Below, in pieces: positions 9,979 to 19,823 of a stretch of DNA of 64,000 nucleotides (positions are counted from its first letter, which is position 1; the number at the start of each line of letters is the position of its first letter). The DNA lies in contig DFXX01000037.1 of assembly GCA_002381765.1 (NCBI GenBank), forward strand, positions 71,779 to 135,778. The letters run 5' to 3'. This DNA is from Bacteriovoracaceae bacterium UBA4097 (GTDB lineage: Bacteria; Bdellovibrionota; Bacteriovoracia; Bacteriovoracales; Bacteriovoracaceae). The position numbers were made by a program, and so were the translations under genes. The notes below the pieces were generated by a model. That model searched no databases. It saw only the letters and a list, made by a program, of their open reading frames with translations, and was not told the DNA's origin.

Positions 9979-10370
9979 TCTTTAATCTTAAAGGCATCAT
10001 CAACAAAGTAAAGCCGGATCTTTCCATAATGATGGGTATGAAGCATGACCCTATCAAAGGAATTTTGCGAGCCAGCGACATGGACCTGGATGATATCATC
10101 CAGGGGGATGACCTGATGGTATAAAAAGAAAGAAATACTCAAGTAATCTTGTCCGAATATTACCTTATGATTTGTGTCATATATAATAAATGAGCTAATC
10201 ATCAAAACCAAGGCCACTCCCAGAATCATGATAAATTCCGGAGCAAGTGCTCCCTTAAGCTGAAAAAGCAGATAACACTGAAGAGCATACCCCATGACGA
10301 CTAAGGGAACCACTCTAACTAAATGATCTAAATGTTTCTCTCGGGTAATTATTAATTGTTTTTCTTCCAT
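9936..10370 (-). CDS. Small membrane protein with PH-like C-terminal domain (copy 1)
   Basis: A 144-residue protein: a conserved ITREKHLDHLVR start, two transmembrane helices at about residues 22-40 and 47-64, then about 70 residues of beta-rich soluble domain ending in a helix (DDAFKIKEWIDS). The arrangement resembles small membrane proteins with a bacterial PH/YdbT-like domain. It is clearly paralogous to the protein at 11650-12054, sharing ITREKHL, the LQCYL membrane motif and the Y-F/Y-V/L-DD ending. An AAAGG sequence lies 9 nt before the ATG. It is divergent from the second kinase across 53 bp. Function unknown. Confidence 0.75.
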   Translation of the reverse strand: MEEKQLIITREKHLDHLVRVVPLVVMGYALQCYLLFQLKGALAPEFIMILGVALVLMISSFIIYDTNHKVIFGQDYLSISFFLYHQVIPLDDIIQVHVAGSQNSFDRVMLHTHHYGKIRLYFVDDAFKIKEWIDSQKNSSQLAA

Positions 10371-10423
10371 ACTGCTTTACCTTTCGGCAAATTCCCTCAG
10401 TATATGAGTGAGAGAAGTGAAAT

Positions 10424-11653
10424 ATGAAAAAAATAGATATAGATCACGAATATGCTCGGCTTTTAGAACTTCAGAATTTTGGAATTCTGGATACTCCCCC
10501 AGAAGAGAGATTTGATAAAATCACTAGGATGGCCGCTTATCTTTTTGAAAAAGACACCGCACTCATTTCCCTGGTGGATGCTGAAAGGCAGTGGTTCAAA
10601 TCCAAAAAAGGGGAATTCGTTCAAGTAACTGAAACCTCAAGAGATATTTCAATTTGTACTCATACGATAGAGCAAGATGATGTTTTCGAAATTACCGACG
10701 CTCTTTTGGATGAACGCTTCCGATCAAATCCTGCAGTGGAGAGAGGCCTAAGGTACTATGCAGGTATGCCTTTAAAAACTAAGAACGGTTATAATGTGGG
10801 TACACTCTGCTTATTGGATACCAGGCCGAGTAAACTCTCACCAGGCCAAAAGCAGATCCTTAGAGATCTTGCTTCTCTTGTGGTTGAGCAAATGGAGGTC
10901 ACCAAGCTTAACTACTCAATTAAGAATCTGGTGACTCGCTTAGATGAGCAAGAACAACTCCTTATCAATAAAGCCAAAATGCAATCCGTCGGCGAGCTGG
11001 CCGATGATATCTGTCATCAGGTGAGTAATCCTCTTTCCATTATTAACGGGCATTTGATGATCCTAAAAGGAAAGCTTAATTCAGCCGATCTGCAGAATAA
11101 GAATGAGGTCTTTAAGGAACTTGAGATCATCGACTCGACTCTTTCGAGGGTGAGTGAGATTATGAAAGCACTCAGACTGTATTCCAATAATACAAAACCT
11201 ATTGAGGGAAAAATCAAATTCAGTGAAGTGATCCGGGATCTAGAAATTCTCACCAGCAGAAAGATTGATAATTTGGGAATTGATCTAATATTAAATATTC
11301 AAAGCAATGCCAAAGTCCTGGCCGACAAGTCTGAACTCACTCACATCCTCCTGAATGTTCTGACTAATTCCATCGATGCATTAGCGGAAGAAGATCGCGA
11401 AAATAAGCGGATTGAGATTGATCTAAAAGATAAGGGAGACAAGGTATCTCTTACGATTACCGATAACGGGCCGGGGATACCTTCGGCCATTAGTCATTCC
11501 ATCTTCAAGCCTTTCTTTACTACTAAGAGACGAAACTTTGGGCTTGGACTATCTATGACCAAGGCTTATCTGGAAGAGAGAAAGGGTGGGATTACTCTTA
11601 ATATGAAAAAAGAACTCACTTCCTTTGAAATCTCTCTTCCCAAAAGTGCTTAG
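10424..11653 (+). CDS. GAF-domain sensor histidine kinase
   Basis: A 409-residue soluble kinase, paralogue of the protein at 8097. It has an N-terminal GAF domain (FGILDTPPEERFDK, ERQWFKS, YYAGMPL, GTLCLLD), a dimerisation helix with phospho-acceptor His198 in ICHQVSNPL, and a GHKL ATPase (N-box VLTNSIDALAE, TDNGPGIP, FKPFFTTK, GLGLSM). With no transmembrane segment it should sense a cytoplasmic ligand or partner. The gene has no adjacent response regulator, so it is an orphan kinase. Its last 4 nt overlap the convergent small membrane-protein gene. A GAGAGAAG sequence acts as Shine-Dalgarno. Confidence 0.93.
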   Translation: MKKIDIDHEYARLLELQNFGILDTPPEERFDKITRMAAYLFEKDTALISLVDAERQWFKSKKGEFVQVTETSRDISICTHTIEQDDVFEITDALLDERFRSNPAVERGLRYYAGMPLKTKNGYNVGTLCLLDTRPSKLSPGQKQILRDLASLVVEQMEVTKLNYSIKNLVTRLDEQEQLLINKAKMQSVGELADDICHQVSNPLSIINGHLMILKGKLNSADLQNKNEVFKELEIIDSTLSRVSEIMKALRLYSNNTKPIEGKIKFSEVIRDLEILTSRKIDNLGIDLILNIQSNAKVLADKSELTHILLNVLTNSIDALAEEDRENKRIEIDLKDKGDKVSLTITDNGPGIPSAISHSIFKPFFTTKRRNFGLGLSMTKAYLEERKGGITLNMKKELTSFEISLPKSA

Positions 11654-12054
11654 GCATTTCTAATATGCTGCTTGAGCTCTTCCACATCATCTAGGTAATA
11701 AAGCCTATGAGTTTCTCCATCCCGGAGAGTCAATGTGACATTATAAAAAGCGTGACTCGATGGATTGACTTCGATGTGCTGAATATGACTGTAGAGAATC
11801 TCTTCCTTGTATTTGATGAGATCAATACTGATTACTAAATGATGCCGGTGAAGTTTTACGGTATGGATCTGATCATAGAATGCAAAACCTAGGGAAACCA
11901 GCACAATGCCTATGCCCATAAAAAGGGAAACATCCAGGGCCAGATCCCGAGGGGCCCATTGTAAGTAAAGATAACATTGGAGAATATAAGCTCCGAAAAG
12001 ATAGGGCATAAGTCGGGTCAGATAGTTGAGATGCTTCTCGCGAGTTATTCTCAT
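11650..12054 (-). CDS. Small membrane protein with PH-like C-terminal domain (copy 2)
   Basis: A 134-residue paralogue of the protein at 9936: [12 protein letters not shown] start, two transmembrane helices (about residues 15-32 and 40-60), then a beta-rich region ([21 protein letters not shown]) and a C-terminal [13 protein letters not shown] helix. The Shine-Dalgarno AAGGA lies 6 nt before the ATG. It is convergent with the intact kinase (4-nt overlap) and divergent from aconitase. Its repeated association with GAF kinases suggests a shared pathway; that link is inference. Confidence 0.75.
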   Translation of the reverse strand: MRITREKHLNYLTRLMPYLFGAYILQCYLYLQWAPRDLALDVSLFMGIGIVLVSLGFAFYDQIHTVKLHRHHLVISIDLIKYKEEILYSHIQHIEVNPSSHAFYNVTLTLRDGETHRLYYLDDVEELKQHIRNA

Positions 12055-12234
12055 GGTCTTCCTTATGATACGTTGCAGGATATTTATTGCTCATCATCAG
12101 GGAAATATCAATTTCCAGCAAGGGCATGCTCATTTTTTCCCTCGAGGGAAATGGGCAATTATTTTGACCTTTCCCTTTGTCACAATTGTCCTAAACGGTT
12201 AGAATATCTCATAAATTTTCCAAGGGAGTCCAAA

Positions 12235-14928
12235 GTGTCACAGAAGAGATTAGATACTTTTAAATCTCGCCAGACTTTGAAAGTCGGCAATAAGTCTTAT
12301 GATTATTTCTCATTGAAGGCGGCCCAGGCGGCCGGTGTAGGTGATGTTGATAATCTTCCATACTCACTTAAGGTGCTTATGGAAAATCTCCTAAGAAACG
12401 AGGACGGCTTCACTGTTTACAGTGATGACATCAAGGCCATGGGTGAATGGACTAAAAACAAAAAGTCCACTCGTGAAATTAATTACTATCCGGCACGTGT
12501 GCTTATGCAGGACTTTACGGGAGTTCCAGCAGTAGTTGATCTGGCGGCCATGAGAGATGCTATTAAATCCGTTGGTGGGAACCCTCAGAAGATTAATCCT
12601 TTGGTTCCAGTTGATCTAGTGATCGATCACTCGGTTATCGTTGACTACTCTGCTACCGCTGGTGCCTTCGAAGCTAACATGAAGCTAGAGTATGAAAGAA
12701 ATGGCGAGCGCTATAAGTTTCTTAAATGGGGGCAGAAAGCCTTTGAAAATTTCCGTGTAGTTCCTCCTGGAACAGGTATTTGCCACCAGGTTAATCTTGA
12801 ATATCTTGCTCAAACTGTCTGGACAAAAGCTGAAGATGGAAAAGAGCTCGCCTACTGTGACACTTGTGTCGGAACCGATTCTCACACAACTATGGTTAAC
12901 GGTCTTTCGGTTCTTGGTTGGGGTGTTGGTGGTATCGAAGCCGAAGCCGCTATGCTTGGCCAGGCCGTCACCATGCTTATCCCAGAAGTCGTGGGCTTTA
13001 AGCTTAAAGGCAAGGCCCGTGAAGGTGTTACTGCTACCGATATCGTTTTAACTGTGACTCAAATGCTTCGTAAGAAAGGTGTGGTAGATAAGTTTGTTGA
13101 ATTCTATGGACCAGGTCTAAAGGACTTAACACTCGCTGATCGCGCTACCATCGCCAATATGGCCCCTGAGTATGGGGCCACTTGTGGCTTCTTCCCAATC
13201 GATGAGAAGACCATCGAGTATCTAAGATTTACTGGTCGTGATGAAGATCGCGTTCAGTTAGTTGAGGCCTATGCTAAGGAGCAGGGACTTTGGAGAAATG
13301 ATCATAAAGATCCTATCTTCTCTGATACTCTTGAGCTTGATCTCTCTCATGTTGAGCCATCTCTGGCCGGACCTAAGCGTCCTCAAGACAGAGTTGCTTT
13401 AACTGATCTCGCCGCTGGATTTAAGAAAGATCTTGTTTCTGAAACTGGCTTTAAAGTGAAGGCCGATGATGCTGAGAAGACTCAGACCGTTGATGGAGAG
13501 TCATTTACTCTTACTCACGGTAATGTCATGATTGCTGCCATCACTTCTTGTACTAATACTTCTAACCCTTCCGTTCTTATTGCTGCTGGATTAGTCGCTA
13601 AGAAGGCCAATGCTCTTGGACTTAAGACTAAGCCATGGGTTAAGACGTCTCTTGCTCCTGGATCTAAAGTGGTAACGGATTACCTTGAAGCCGCTAATCT
13701 TCAGGGTGAACTCAATAACTTGGGCTTTAATCTTGTGGGATATGGATGCACGACTTGTATTGGCAACTCGGGTCCTCTTAAGCCGGCTTTCTCTAAAGCT
13801 ATTAAAGATGGTAACCTCACGGCCGCTGCCGTTCTTTCTGGTAACAGAAACTTTGAAGGTCGCGTTTCTCCCGATGTTAAGGCCAACTACCTGGCCTCTC
13901 CTCCATTAGTTGTGGCCTATGCCATTGCTGGAAACGTGAAGATCGATCTAGCGAGTGAGCCAATCGGTAAAGATCAGAAAGGCAATGATGTTTATCTTAA
14001 AGATATCTGGCCCACTTCTCAGGAAGTTCACGATACCATCGCTAAGTGTGTCACACCTGCCATGTTTAAATCTCGCTACAGCGATGTGTTTAAGGGTGAT
14101 GAATTCTGGCAGAAAGTATCTGTTCCAGAAGGGGAGACTTTTGCTTGGGATGCGAGTTCGACTTACATCAATAACCCTCCTTACTTTAAGGGCATGACTA
14201 AAGATCCAAGTGCCATCTCTGATATAAAGAGTGCTAATGTACTAGGTCTCTTTGCTGACTCCATCACCACTGACCATATTTCTCCTGCTGGATCCTTTAA
14301 GCCTGAGACTCCTGCTGGTTCATATCTCGTTGAGCGTGGAGTTGCTCCTAAGGACTTTAACCAGTATGGCGCTCGTCGTGGTCATGATGAAGTCATGACT
14401 CGCGGAACCTTTGCCAATATTCGTCTTAAAAACGAAATGGTTAAATCTGGTAAGGAAGGTGGATACACCACTTACATTCCTTCAGGTGAAGAAACCACGA
14501 TCTATGAGGCTTCTCAAAAGTATCAGGCCGCTGGAAAAGCTCTGGTAGTGGTTGCTGGTAAGGAATATGGAACGGGATCATCTCGTGACTGGGCCGCCAA
14601 GGGGACTCGTCTTCTAGGTATTAAGGCCGTGATCACTGAAAGCTTTGAGAGAATTCACCGCTCGAACCTTATTGGGATGGGTGTTATTCCTCTTCAGTTC
14701 ACAGATGGCCAGAATAGAAAGACGCTTAACCTTGATGGCTCTGAAGAATTTAGCATCACTGGAATGTCTAATATGAAGCCTAAGGCGATTCTTGACGCTC
14801 AAATTAAGCGCAAGAATGGGGAAGTCACCAATGTGAAATTGCAGTCTCGTATCGATACTGCCAATGAGCTTGAGTATTTCAACAATTCGGGAATCCTTCA
14901 TTACGTATTAAGAAAATTAAACGCTTAA
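12235..14928 (+). CDS. acnA: Aconitate hydratase A
   Basis: [4Fe-4S] enzyme that interconverts citrate and isocitrate in the TCA cycle. The 897-residue form from GTG 12235 has the normal AcnA length. Cluster-binding cysteines are seen in TSCTNTSNP and [26 protein letters not shown] and the C-terminal swivel motif [12 protein letters not shown] are all present. The frame is open another 86 codons upstream, but AAGGGAG 7 nt before the GTG and the start of homology at QKRLDTF fix the start. It ends at a strong terminator, so it is monocistronic. Confidence 0.96.
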   Translation: MSQKRLDTFKSRQTLKVGNKSYDYFSLKAAQAAGVGDVDNLPYSLKVLMENLLRNEDGFTVYSDDIKAMGEWTKNKKSTREINYYPARVLMQDFTGVPAVVDLAAMRDAIKSVGGNPQKINPLVPVDLVIDHSVIVDYSATAGAFEANMKLEYERNGERYKFLKWGQKAFENFRVVPPGTGICHQVNLEYLAQTVWTKAEDGKELAYCDTCVGTDSHTTMVNGLSVLGWGVGGIEAEAAMLGQAVTMLIPEVVGFKLKGKAREGVTATDIVLTVTQMLRKKGVVDKFVEFYGPGLKDLTLADRATIANMAPEYGATCGFFPIDEKTIEYLRFTGRDEDRVQLVEAYAKEQGLWRNDHKDPIFSDTLELDLSHVEPSLAGPKRPQDRVALTDLAAGFKKDLVSETGFKVKADDAEKTQTVDGESFTLTHGNVMIAAITSCTNTSNPSVLIAAGLVAKKANALGLKTKPWVKTSLAPGSKVVTDYLEAANLQGELNNLGFNLVGYGCTTCIGNSGPLKPAFSKAIKDGNLTAAAVLSGNRNFEGRVSPDVKANYLASPPLVVAYAIAGNVKIDLASEPIGKDQKGNDVYLKDIWPTSQEVHDTIAKCVTPAMFKSRYSDVFKGDEFWQKVSVPEGETFAWDASSTYINNPPYFKGMTKDPSAISDIKSANVLGLFADSITTDHISPAGSFKPETPAGSYLVERGVAPKDFNQYGARRGHDEVMTRGTFANIRLKNEMVKSGKEGGYTTYIPSGEETTIYEASQKYQAAGKALVVVAGKEYGTGSSRDWAAKGTRLLGIKAVITESFERIHRSNLIGMGVIPLQFTDGQNRKTLNLDGSEEFSITGMSNMKPKAILDAQIKRKNGEVTNVKLQSRIDTANELEYFNNSGILHYVLRKLNA

Positions 14929-14942
14929 TTCTTAACCAAAAG

Positions 14943-14970
14943 GGCCACTCTTAGAGTGGCCTTTTTTTTT
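14943..14970 (+). terminator. Intrinsic terminator after acnA
   Basis: Perfect 8-bp stem GGCCACTC / GAGTGGCC (14943-14950, 14954-14961) with loop TTA, followed by nine T (14962-14970). It starts 14 nt after the acnA stop. Confidence 0.95.
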
Positions 14971-14993
14971 GATTTCAAGGTAAAGTTATTTTC

Positions 14994-15761
14994 ATGGAAA
15001 ATTTAAAAGATCAAAGAGTCCTTATTACCGGTGCTTCTTCTGGTATTGGAAGAGCGATGGCCCTATCGCTAGCAGAAAAAGGATCGGAACTTTTTTTACT
15101 CGCCCGCCGCTCTGATAAGCTCACTGAACTGCAAAGCGAGATTAAAACAAAATACCCAGAGGTAAAAAATCATTTAATAGTGGGCGATATTAACGACTCG
15201 GAAATAGGGGAAAAGATTAGGACATGCACTCAAGAGAAGATCGATATTCTTATCAATAATGCTGGGCTTGCCATTGGAAAAGAGAGAGTGGAAGAGGCCC
15301 AGTTTTCTGATTGGGAGCAAATGATTAACACCAATATCACGGCAAACTTCAAGCTCTCTCATTTAGTTGTACCCTGGATGCTTAAAGCAAAAAAAGGCGA
15401 CATTATTAACCTCTGCTCCATAGCCGGCCACTATACCTATCAGGGAGGATCTGTTTATTGCGCTACTAAGCACGCGGTAAATGCCTTCACCCGTATCCTG
15501 CGGGAAGAGACCTGCGGACAAAATTTGAGAGTCATGCAGATATCTCCGGGAATGGTTGATACTGAATTTAGTACCGTAAGGTTCAAAGGGGATAAGCAGC
15601 TCGCAGATGCCGTATACGCTCATATGACTCCACTTATGGCCGAAGATATTGCTCGCATGATGATCTTTATGCTGGAGCAGCCTCGCCATGTAGTCATCGA
15701 TGAACTTATTACCATGCCCACGGATCAGGGATCTCCCACCACCGTAAGGAGGTCCAAGTGA
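14994..15761 (+). CDS. Short-chain dehydrogenase/reductase, YdfG-like
   Basis: A 255-residue NAD(P)-dependent oxidoreductase. It has the cofactor motif TGASSGIGRA, NNAG, and the catalytic Ser and YCATK (Y-x3-K). After the catalytic lysine, SPGMVDTEFSTVRFKGD and the Leu-Pro-rich C-terminus with ITMPTDQGS closely follow the YdfG group (3-hydroxy acid / L-allo-threonine dehydrogenase, malonic semialdehyde reductase). Exact substrate is inference. It opens a three-gene unit with the dihydroorotase-like and EEP genes, sharing 4-nt overlaps, though no pathway link between them is obvious. Confidence 0.88.
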   Translation: MENLKDQRVLITGASSGIGRAMALSLAEKGSELFLLARRSDKLTELQSEIKTKYPEVKNHLIVGDINDSEIGEKIRTCTQEKIDILINNAGLAIGKERVEEAQFSDWEQMINTNITANFKLSHLVVPWMLKAKKGDIINLCSIAGHYTYQGGSVYCATKHAVNAFTRILREETCGQNLRVMQISPGMVDTEFSTVRFKGDKQLADAVYAHMTPLMAEDIARMMIFMLEQPRHVVIDELITMPTDQGSPTTVRRSK

Positions 15762-17026
15762 AGAGTCTAGAAGCCGTTTGTGTGACTTCGCAAATGATAG
15801 CTCGCCAGCAGATAACTTTTGATGAGAGCACGGGACTTATTCTTGAGGTAGGTGATCTTGGCATTCCTCGAGAGAAGCTCGATTATTTGTTTAGTGATGA
15901 TTGCTTGCTCTTTGCAGGCATGGGTGACGTGCATATTCATGCTCGGGAAGATGTTTCCGGTAAAAATACTTACAAAGAAGATTTTCTTTCTGCTCAAAAG
16001 GCCATGCATAATGGGGGAGTCTCACACGCTGGAGACATGCCTAATAATCCTATCCCTCCCATAGATGATAATAGTTATGAGGAGAAATTTAAACTTGCTC
16101 AAAAGGCCCAGGGCGAGCTCTGGCTTTATGCAGGCATAGGTCCTGAGACTCGGCCGCTATCCTATCCTGTTCCTTATAAGGTTTATATGGGGCCATCGGT
16201 GGGCGAGCTTTTTTTTAAAGATCTGAAAGGTCTGGATGAAGCCTTGGTTCATTACAAGGGACAATGGGTGAGCTTTCACTGTGAGGATCCAGAAATTTTA
16301 GAGGCCCATAAAGGGGAGGATCAACATCATCTAAGGCGTCCAGAAGAAGCCGAGGTTGTTGCGACTCAGGATGCCATAAGGCTTATTGAAAAGTATCAGC
16401 TTAAAGGCAAACTCTGTCATTACAGTACTCAGAAAGGACTGGCCTTAGTGGAAGAGGCCCGCTCTCGAGGTGTTGATATTTCTTTAGAAGTTACTCCTCA
16501 GCATCTTTACTATGAAATCGAAGAATTGAGTGAAGTGGAAAGAAAACAATTTCAGATGAATCCGCCTATTCGTGGTGAAAAAGATCGCAGATCACTCCTA
16601 GCGGCCCTTAAACAAGGCGGTATCCAGTACCTCGCTACCGATCATGCTCCTCACACCCATGAAGAAAAATTAAAGGGCACCTCAGGACTTACCGGGCTTG
16701 ATACCTATGGGGCCTTTGTCACATGGTTGATTCAAGAGGGAGTTGATCCAAAAATTATTGCCAAGGTCACCTCTGAGAACCCTGGTGCCTTTCACAATCA
16801 ATTCCTACCTAGCTGGAAAAAGCTCTCAAAGTCATATGAATCTTATGGAAGGGGTTTGGGTCATCTTGAAAAAGATTATCGCGCTAGCTTCACCATCCTG
16901 AATTTAAATAGACCTCTCTATGTGACATCTGAATTTCTTAAGACTAAAGTTAATCATAGTCCTTTTTTAGACGTGACCTTTCCCGGTCAAGTTGAAGCAC
17001 TCTTTATTGGTGGCAAAAGAATATGA
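15758..17026 (+). CDS. Dihydroorotase-like amidohydrolase
   Basis: A 422-residue metal-dependent cyclic amidohydrolase. It shows the metal pair in VHIHARED, MPNNPIPP, the metal-ligand His residues in SFHCEDPE and KLCHYST, and the catalytic Asp in ATDHAPH, as in dihydroorotases of pyrimidine synthesis. The first motif carries Ala-Arg-Glu-Asp rather than the usual L-R-x-P-G, so a different amide ring substrate is possible. GTG start at 15758 overlaps the preceding stop (GTGA) and is preceded by AAGGAGG, 5 nt away. No other pyr genes are in view. Confidence 0.8.
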   Translation: MKSLEAVCVTSQMIARQQITFDESTGLILEVGDLGIPREKLDYLFSDDCLLFAGMGDVHIHAREDVSGKNTYKEDFLSAQKAMHNGGVSHAGDMPNNPIPPIDDNSYEEKFKLAQKAQGELWLYAGIGPETRPLSYPVPYKVYMGPSVGELFFKDLKGLDEALVHYKGQWVSFHCEDPEILEAHKGEDQHHLRRPEEAEVVATQDAIRLIEKYQLKGKLCHYSTQKGLALVEEARSRGVDISLEVTPQHLYYEIEELSEVERKQFQMNPPIRGEKDRRSLLAALKQGGIQYLATDHAPHTHEEKLKGTSGLTGLDTYGAFVTWLIQEGVDPKIIAKVTSENPGAFHNQFLPSWKKLSKSYESYGRGLGHLEKDYRASFTILNLNRPLYVTSEFLKTKVNHSPFLDVTFPGQVEALFIGGKRI

Positions 17027-18078
17027 AACTCATTCTTCTTAGTTTTTTATCAGTTTTCTTTCTTTTTATTCTTTTTCTCGCCTGGGCAGGATACCCCTGG
17101 AGCTTAAGAGAGAAAAAACTAAGCCCAGAGATTATACATATCGAGCCAAAGGAGATGTTTGATGAGGACACAGATCCTTCTGTTATAAAAATCCTTACCT
17201 GGAATCTTGGTTTTCTTTACGGAAAGGGTTCCGAGGGGCCAGGATATATAACTCGAGATAATGAATACTTCCAGTCCAGACTTGATCAACTGGTTGAAGA
17301 AATTAAGAAGTGGGACCCAGATGTCATCTGCTTTCAGGAAATAGATTTTGATTCCAGTCGTTCTCAAAAAATAAATCAGGCCCGTTATGTGGCAGAAAAG
17401 GCTGGCTATCCCTATGTGGCCGAGGCCATTAGTTGGGACGCCAATTATATTCCCTTCCCCTATTGGCCCATTACCAATAATTTTGGTGGCATGAAATCCG
17501 GTGGGGCCATTCTGAGTCGTTATCCATTAAAGGGCCATGAGGTCACTCTTCTGGATAAACCGGCCTCTCATCCTTGGTGGTATAATGTCTTCTATCTTCA
17601 TAGATACTTTCAGAAAGTCACTCTTGAAGTGGGGACAAAAACCTTTTCACTGGTTAATCTTCATCTGGAAGCCTTTGATAAGAAAGATCGCGAAAAGCAA
17701 ATTAATGAACTTATCGCTCTTTCACAAAAAGAAAAAATTGATTTTATTGCCGGGGACTTTAATATGGTTCCCACCAGTGCCATGAATAAAAGTAAGTTTG
17801 AAGAAGGTGATGATAATTACGAAAATGACCCGAGCTTTGAGCTCATGACCAAATCAGGCATGTTGGAAGTGATCCCGGAAGAGATCTATGCCCAGATGGA
17901 ATCTCATTATTTTACCTTTCCTTCCTGGAGGCCAGACAGACGGCTGGATTATATTTTTTATCAGGCAGGCCATAAAATGATGAAGGCCGAAATTTTACCT
18001 TCGGCCTTGTCGGATCACTTACCACTTAGGACAAGTTTTCAAATAGATTCACCAAAAGTTAATCCATATTCACTATAA
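17023..18078 (+). CDS. Membrane-anchored endonuclease/exonuclease/phosphatase family protein
   Basis: A 351-residue protein with an N-terminal hydrophobic helix (residues 3-22, signal anchor or signal peptide), then an EEP metal-dependent phosphoesterase domain: TWNLGF, CFQEID (catalytic Glu), NLHLEA, AGDFNMVP (catalytic Asp and Asn) and the closing SDHLPL. Members cleave nucleic acids, sphingomyelin or phosphoinositides; the export signal argues for an extracytoplasmic lipid or nucleic acid substrate. ATGA overlap with the amidohydrolase; 20-nt convergent overlap with mltD. Confidence 0.85.
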   Translation: MKLILLSFLSVFFLFILFLAWAGYPWSLREKKLSPEIIHIEPKEMFDEDTDPSVIKILTWNLGFLYGKGSEGPGYITRDNEYFQSRLDQLVEEIKKWDPDVICFQEIDFDSSRSQKINQARYVAEKAGYPYVAEAISWDANYIPFPYWPITNNFGGMKSGGAILSRYPLKGHEVTLLDKPASHPWWYNVFYLHRYFQKVTLEVGTKTFSLVNLHLEAFDKKDREKQINELIALSQKEKIDFIAGDFNMVPTSAMNKSKFEEGDDNYENDPSFELMTKSGMLEVIPEEIYAQMESHYFTFPSWRPDRRLDYIFYQAGHKMMKAEILPSALSDHLPLRTSFQIDSPKVNPYSL

Positions 18079-19705
18079 GCTTTTGACCGGGATAGATAGT
18101 CTTTCTGTTCAGAGCATTTAGCTTCACCAGTGCCTCGAGGGGCTGGTTGAAATCATTGGCAAGCTTAGTAAGATGATCGCCGCGCTTAACTGTATAGATG
18201 GCCTTTTGCGTTTTGGGTAGGACTATCTTTTGACCCACCATGATTCTGCCACTCTTAAGATTATTGGCCTTCTTGATTTGAGCGATTTCAAGCTTAAAGA
18301 TGCGGGCAATTTCTGTCAGATTATCTCCAGGACTAACTTTATAAACGATAGGCTTTCCTACGAGCTTCACCTTTTTTTCCTGAGATGCTGCTACTCTGCT
18401 ATCACTCTCGATAAGTTTAAGTCGCTGGCCCACTCTTACTCTTGTTCTCCAGGTCTTAAACCCGTTTACGATAGCGAGTTTTCCGGCCTTGATATTGTAT
18501 TTTCTGGAAATCGAAAGAAGTGTTTCGCCATTTTTGACCACATGGAAGTCAGCTTGCCCGGCTTCTTCAATTGTCTTCTTTTCTGGTTTACTAGCAATGC
18601 GACGTGTGAGCTCTTTTCTTGATTCTGGTCTTTCAATTCCTGGAGCTGCTTCTAAGCTTTCAAGCTTATAGCTATACTTACTCTTGGGAATTCTTAAGTA
18701 GTAAGTCCCGGCCAAGCGACTAGGAGTTTTATTTTGTTTCAACTCCGGATTAAGCTTCTTAAGAAGGGCCACATCGATATTAAGTCTTTTTGCAATGGAA
18801 GTAAGACTGGTGTTCTTTTTGATAGGCTTAAGCTCAGTCATATCAAAGAGACGGTGCTTATTCTTAGGAATAGTGAAGCCATATTTCTTGGCATTCTTCC
18901 AAACATGCATGGCCGCTAAGACTTTTGGAACATAGTTAATGGTCTCAGAAGGAAGCTGCTTATTGCGTGAGAGTTCATAGAAGTCACGTGTTCCGTGCTT
19001 CATGATTCTTCGCAAAATTCCGTATTCTCCAGCATTATAGGCAGAGAGGGCAAGCTCCCAGCTAGAGAAAACATTATTCAAATCTTTAAAGTACATGGCA
19101 GCGGCACGAGAGGCCTTAAAAAGATCCTGTCTCTCATCGATTTCGGGTGTGATCTTAAGACCGTATCTTGAACCCGTGCCTTTGATGAATTGCCAAGGGC
19201 CAACGGCAGAGGCATGAGAGCGGGCCCCTAAGTAATAGCCTGATTCAATCAATCCTACAAAATAGAGATCTTTTGGAAGACCATGCTCGGCAAAAACTTT
19301 TTCAATAATGTGGCGATATTCTTCACCATTATTGATAAAACGCTGGAAGCGATCTCTTTGTCTCTTAGTGAAATAATCCACCCAAAACTGCATCCGCTTG
19401 GTCTTCTTTAGTTGCAAAAAGTTTTTGTTATAAGGAATGGTATTGGGCTCGGAGTCTGGAAGCTCTTCATCGAGATTACTCTCGCCGACTTCCTGCTTGA
19501 TAACGATATCATCGGCATCAGCTTCGGCCAGCTCGTGAATATCTTCCCCTGTCTTTCGTTCTGAAAGATCATCCATTTCCACTGTTTCGATAAGTTCATT
19601 GAGGGCAACATTGGGTTTGCGAGAAGCTTCAGGTCGGGTATGCGCACACCCCATAACCAATAAGGTTGATAAGGCGCAGAGAGAGACCGCAGAAAATTTC
19701 ATCAT
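18059..19705 (-). CDS. mltD: Membrane-bound lytic murein transglycosylase D-like lipoprotein with LysM repeats
   Basis: A 548-residue lipoprotein with lipobox LVMGC (Cys20), an acidic linker to about residue 85, a family-1 SLT catalytic domain with Glu154 in GLIESGY plus SAVGPWQF and LSAYNAGE, and a C-terminal run of LysM repeats: one weak (near residue 300) and three clear (FHVVKNGETL, VYKVSPGDNL, IYTVKRGDHL). It cleaves the glycan strand of peptidoglycan to 1,6-anhydro products at the outer membrane. SD AGAGG stands 8 nt before two adjacent ATG codons. E. coli MltD has two LysM, so the repeat array here is longer. Confidence 0.93.
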   Translation of the reverse strand: MMKFSAVSLCALSTLLVMGCAHTRPEASRKPNVALNELIETVEMDDLSERKTGEDIHELAEADADDIVIKQEVGESNLDEELPDSEPNTIPYNKNFLQLKKTKRMQFWVDYFTKRQRDRFQRFINNGEEYRHIIEKVFAEHGLPKDLYFVGLIESGYYLGARSHASAVGPWQFIKGTGSRYGLKITPEIDERQDLFKASRAAAMYFKDLNNVFSSWELALSAYNAGEYGILRRIMKHGTRDFYELSRNKQLPSETINYVPKVLAAMHVWKNAKKYGFTIPKNKHRLFDMTELKPIKKNTSLTSIAKRLNIDVALLKKLNPELKQNKTPSRLAGTYYLRIPKSKYSYKLESLEAAPGIERPESRKELTRRIASKPEKKTIEEAGQADFHVVKNGETLLSISRKYNIKAGKLAIVNGFKTWRTRVRVGQRLKLIESDSRVAASQEKKVKLVGKPIVYKVSPGDNLTEIARIFKLEIAQIKKANNLKSGRIMVGQKIVLPKTQKAIYTVKRGDHLTKLANDFNQPLEALVKLNALNRKTIYPGQKLIVNMD

Positions 19706-19807
19706 GAAATAAACCTCTTAAAGGAATGTTAGACTTTATGTCAGACTAATTTATTTTACCAAAGCATTTTGCCTTTGCAAATTTTGTTAACCGGAAAAAT
19801 CGTCCTT

Positions 19808-19816
19808 TGCTATACT
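19808..19816 (+). promoter_or_regulatory. Extended -10 promoter, likely giving a leaderless mRNA
   Basis: TG-C-TATACT (19808-19816) lies 7 nt before the ATG at 19824, with no Shine-Dalgarno between. The start of transcription would fall at or next to the start codon. No good -35 at 17 bp. Confidence 0.5.
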
Positions 19817-19823
19817 ATTTCCC

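Noticed and set aside
11977..12234. 86-codon in-frame extension upstream of aconitase
   Set aside because: It overlaps the divergent membrane-protein gene, has no family similarity, and AAGGGAG 7 nt before GTG 12235 together with the start of AcnA homology fixes the shorter form.
18230..18622. 130-codon frame antisense to the LysM part of mltD
   Set aside because: Arises opposite repetitive LysM codons; Cys- and Ser-rich low-quality translation, no start signal.
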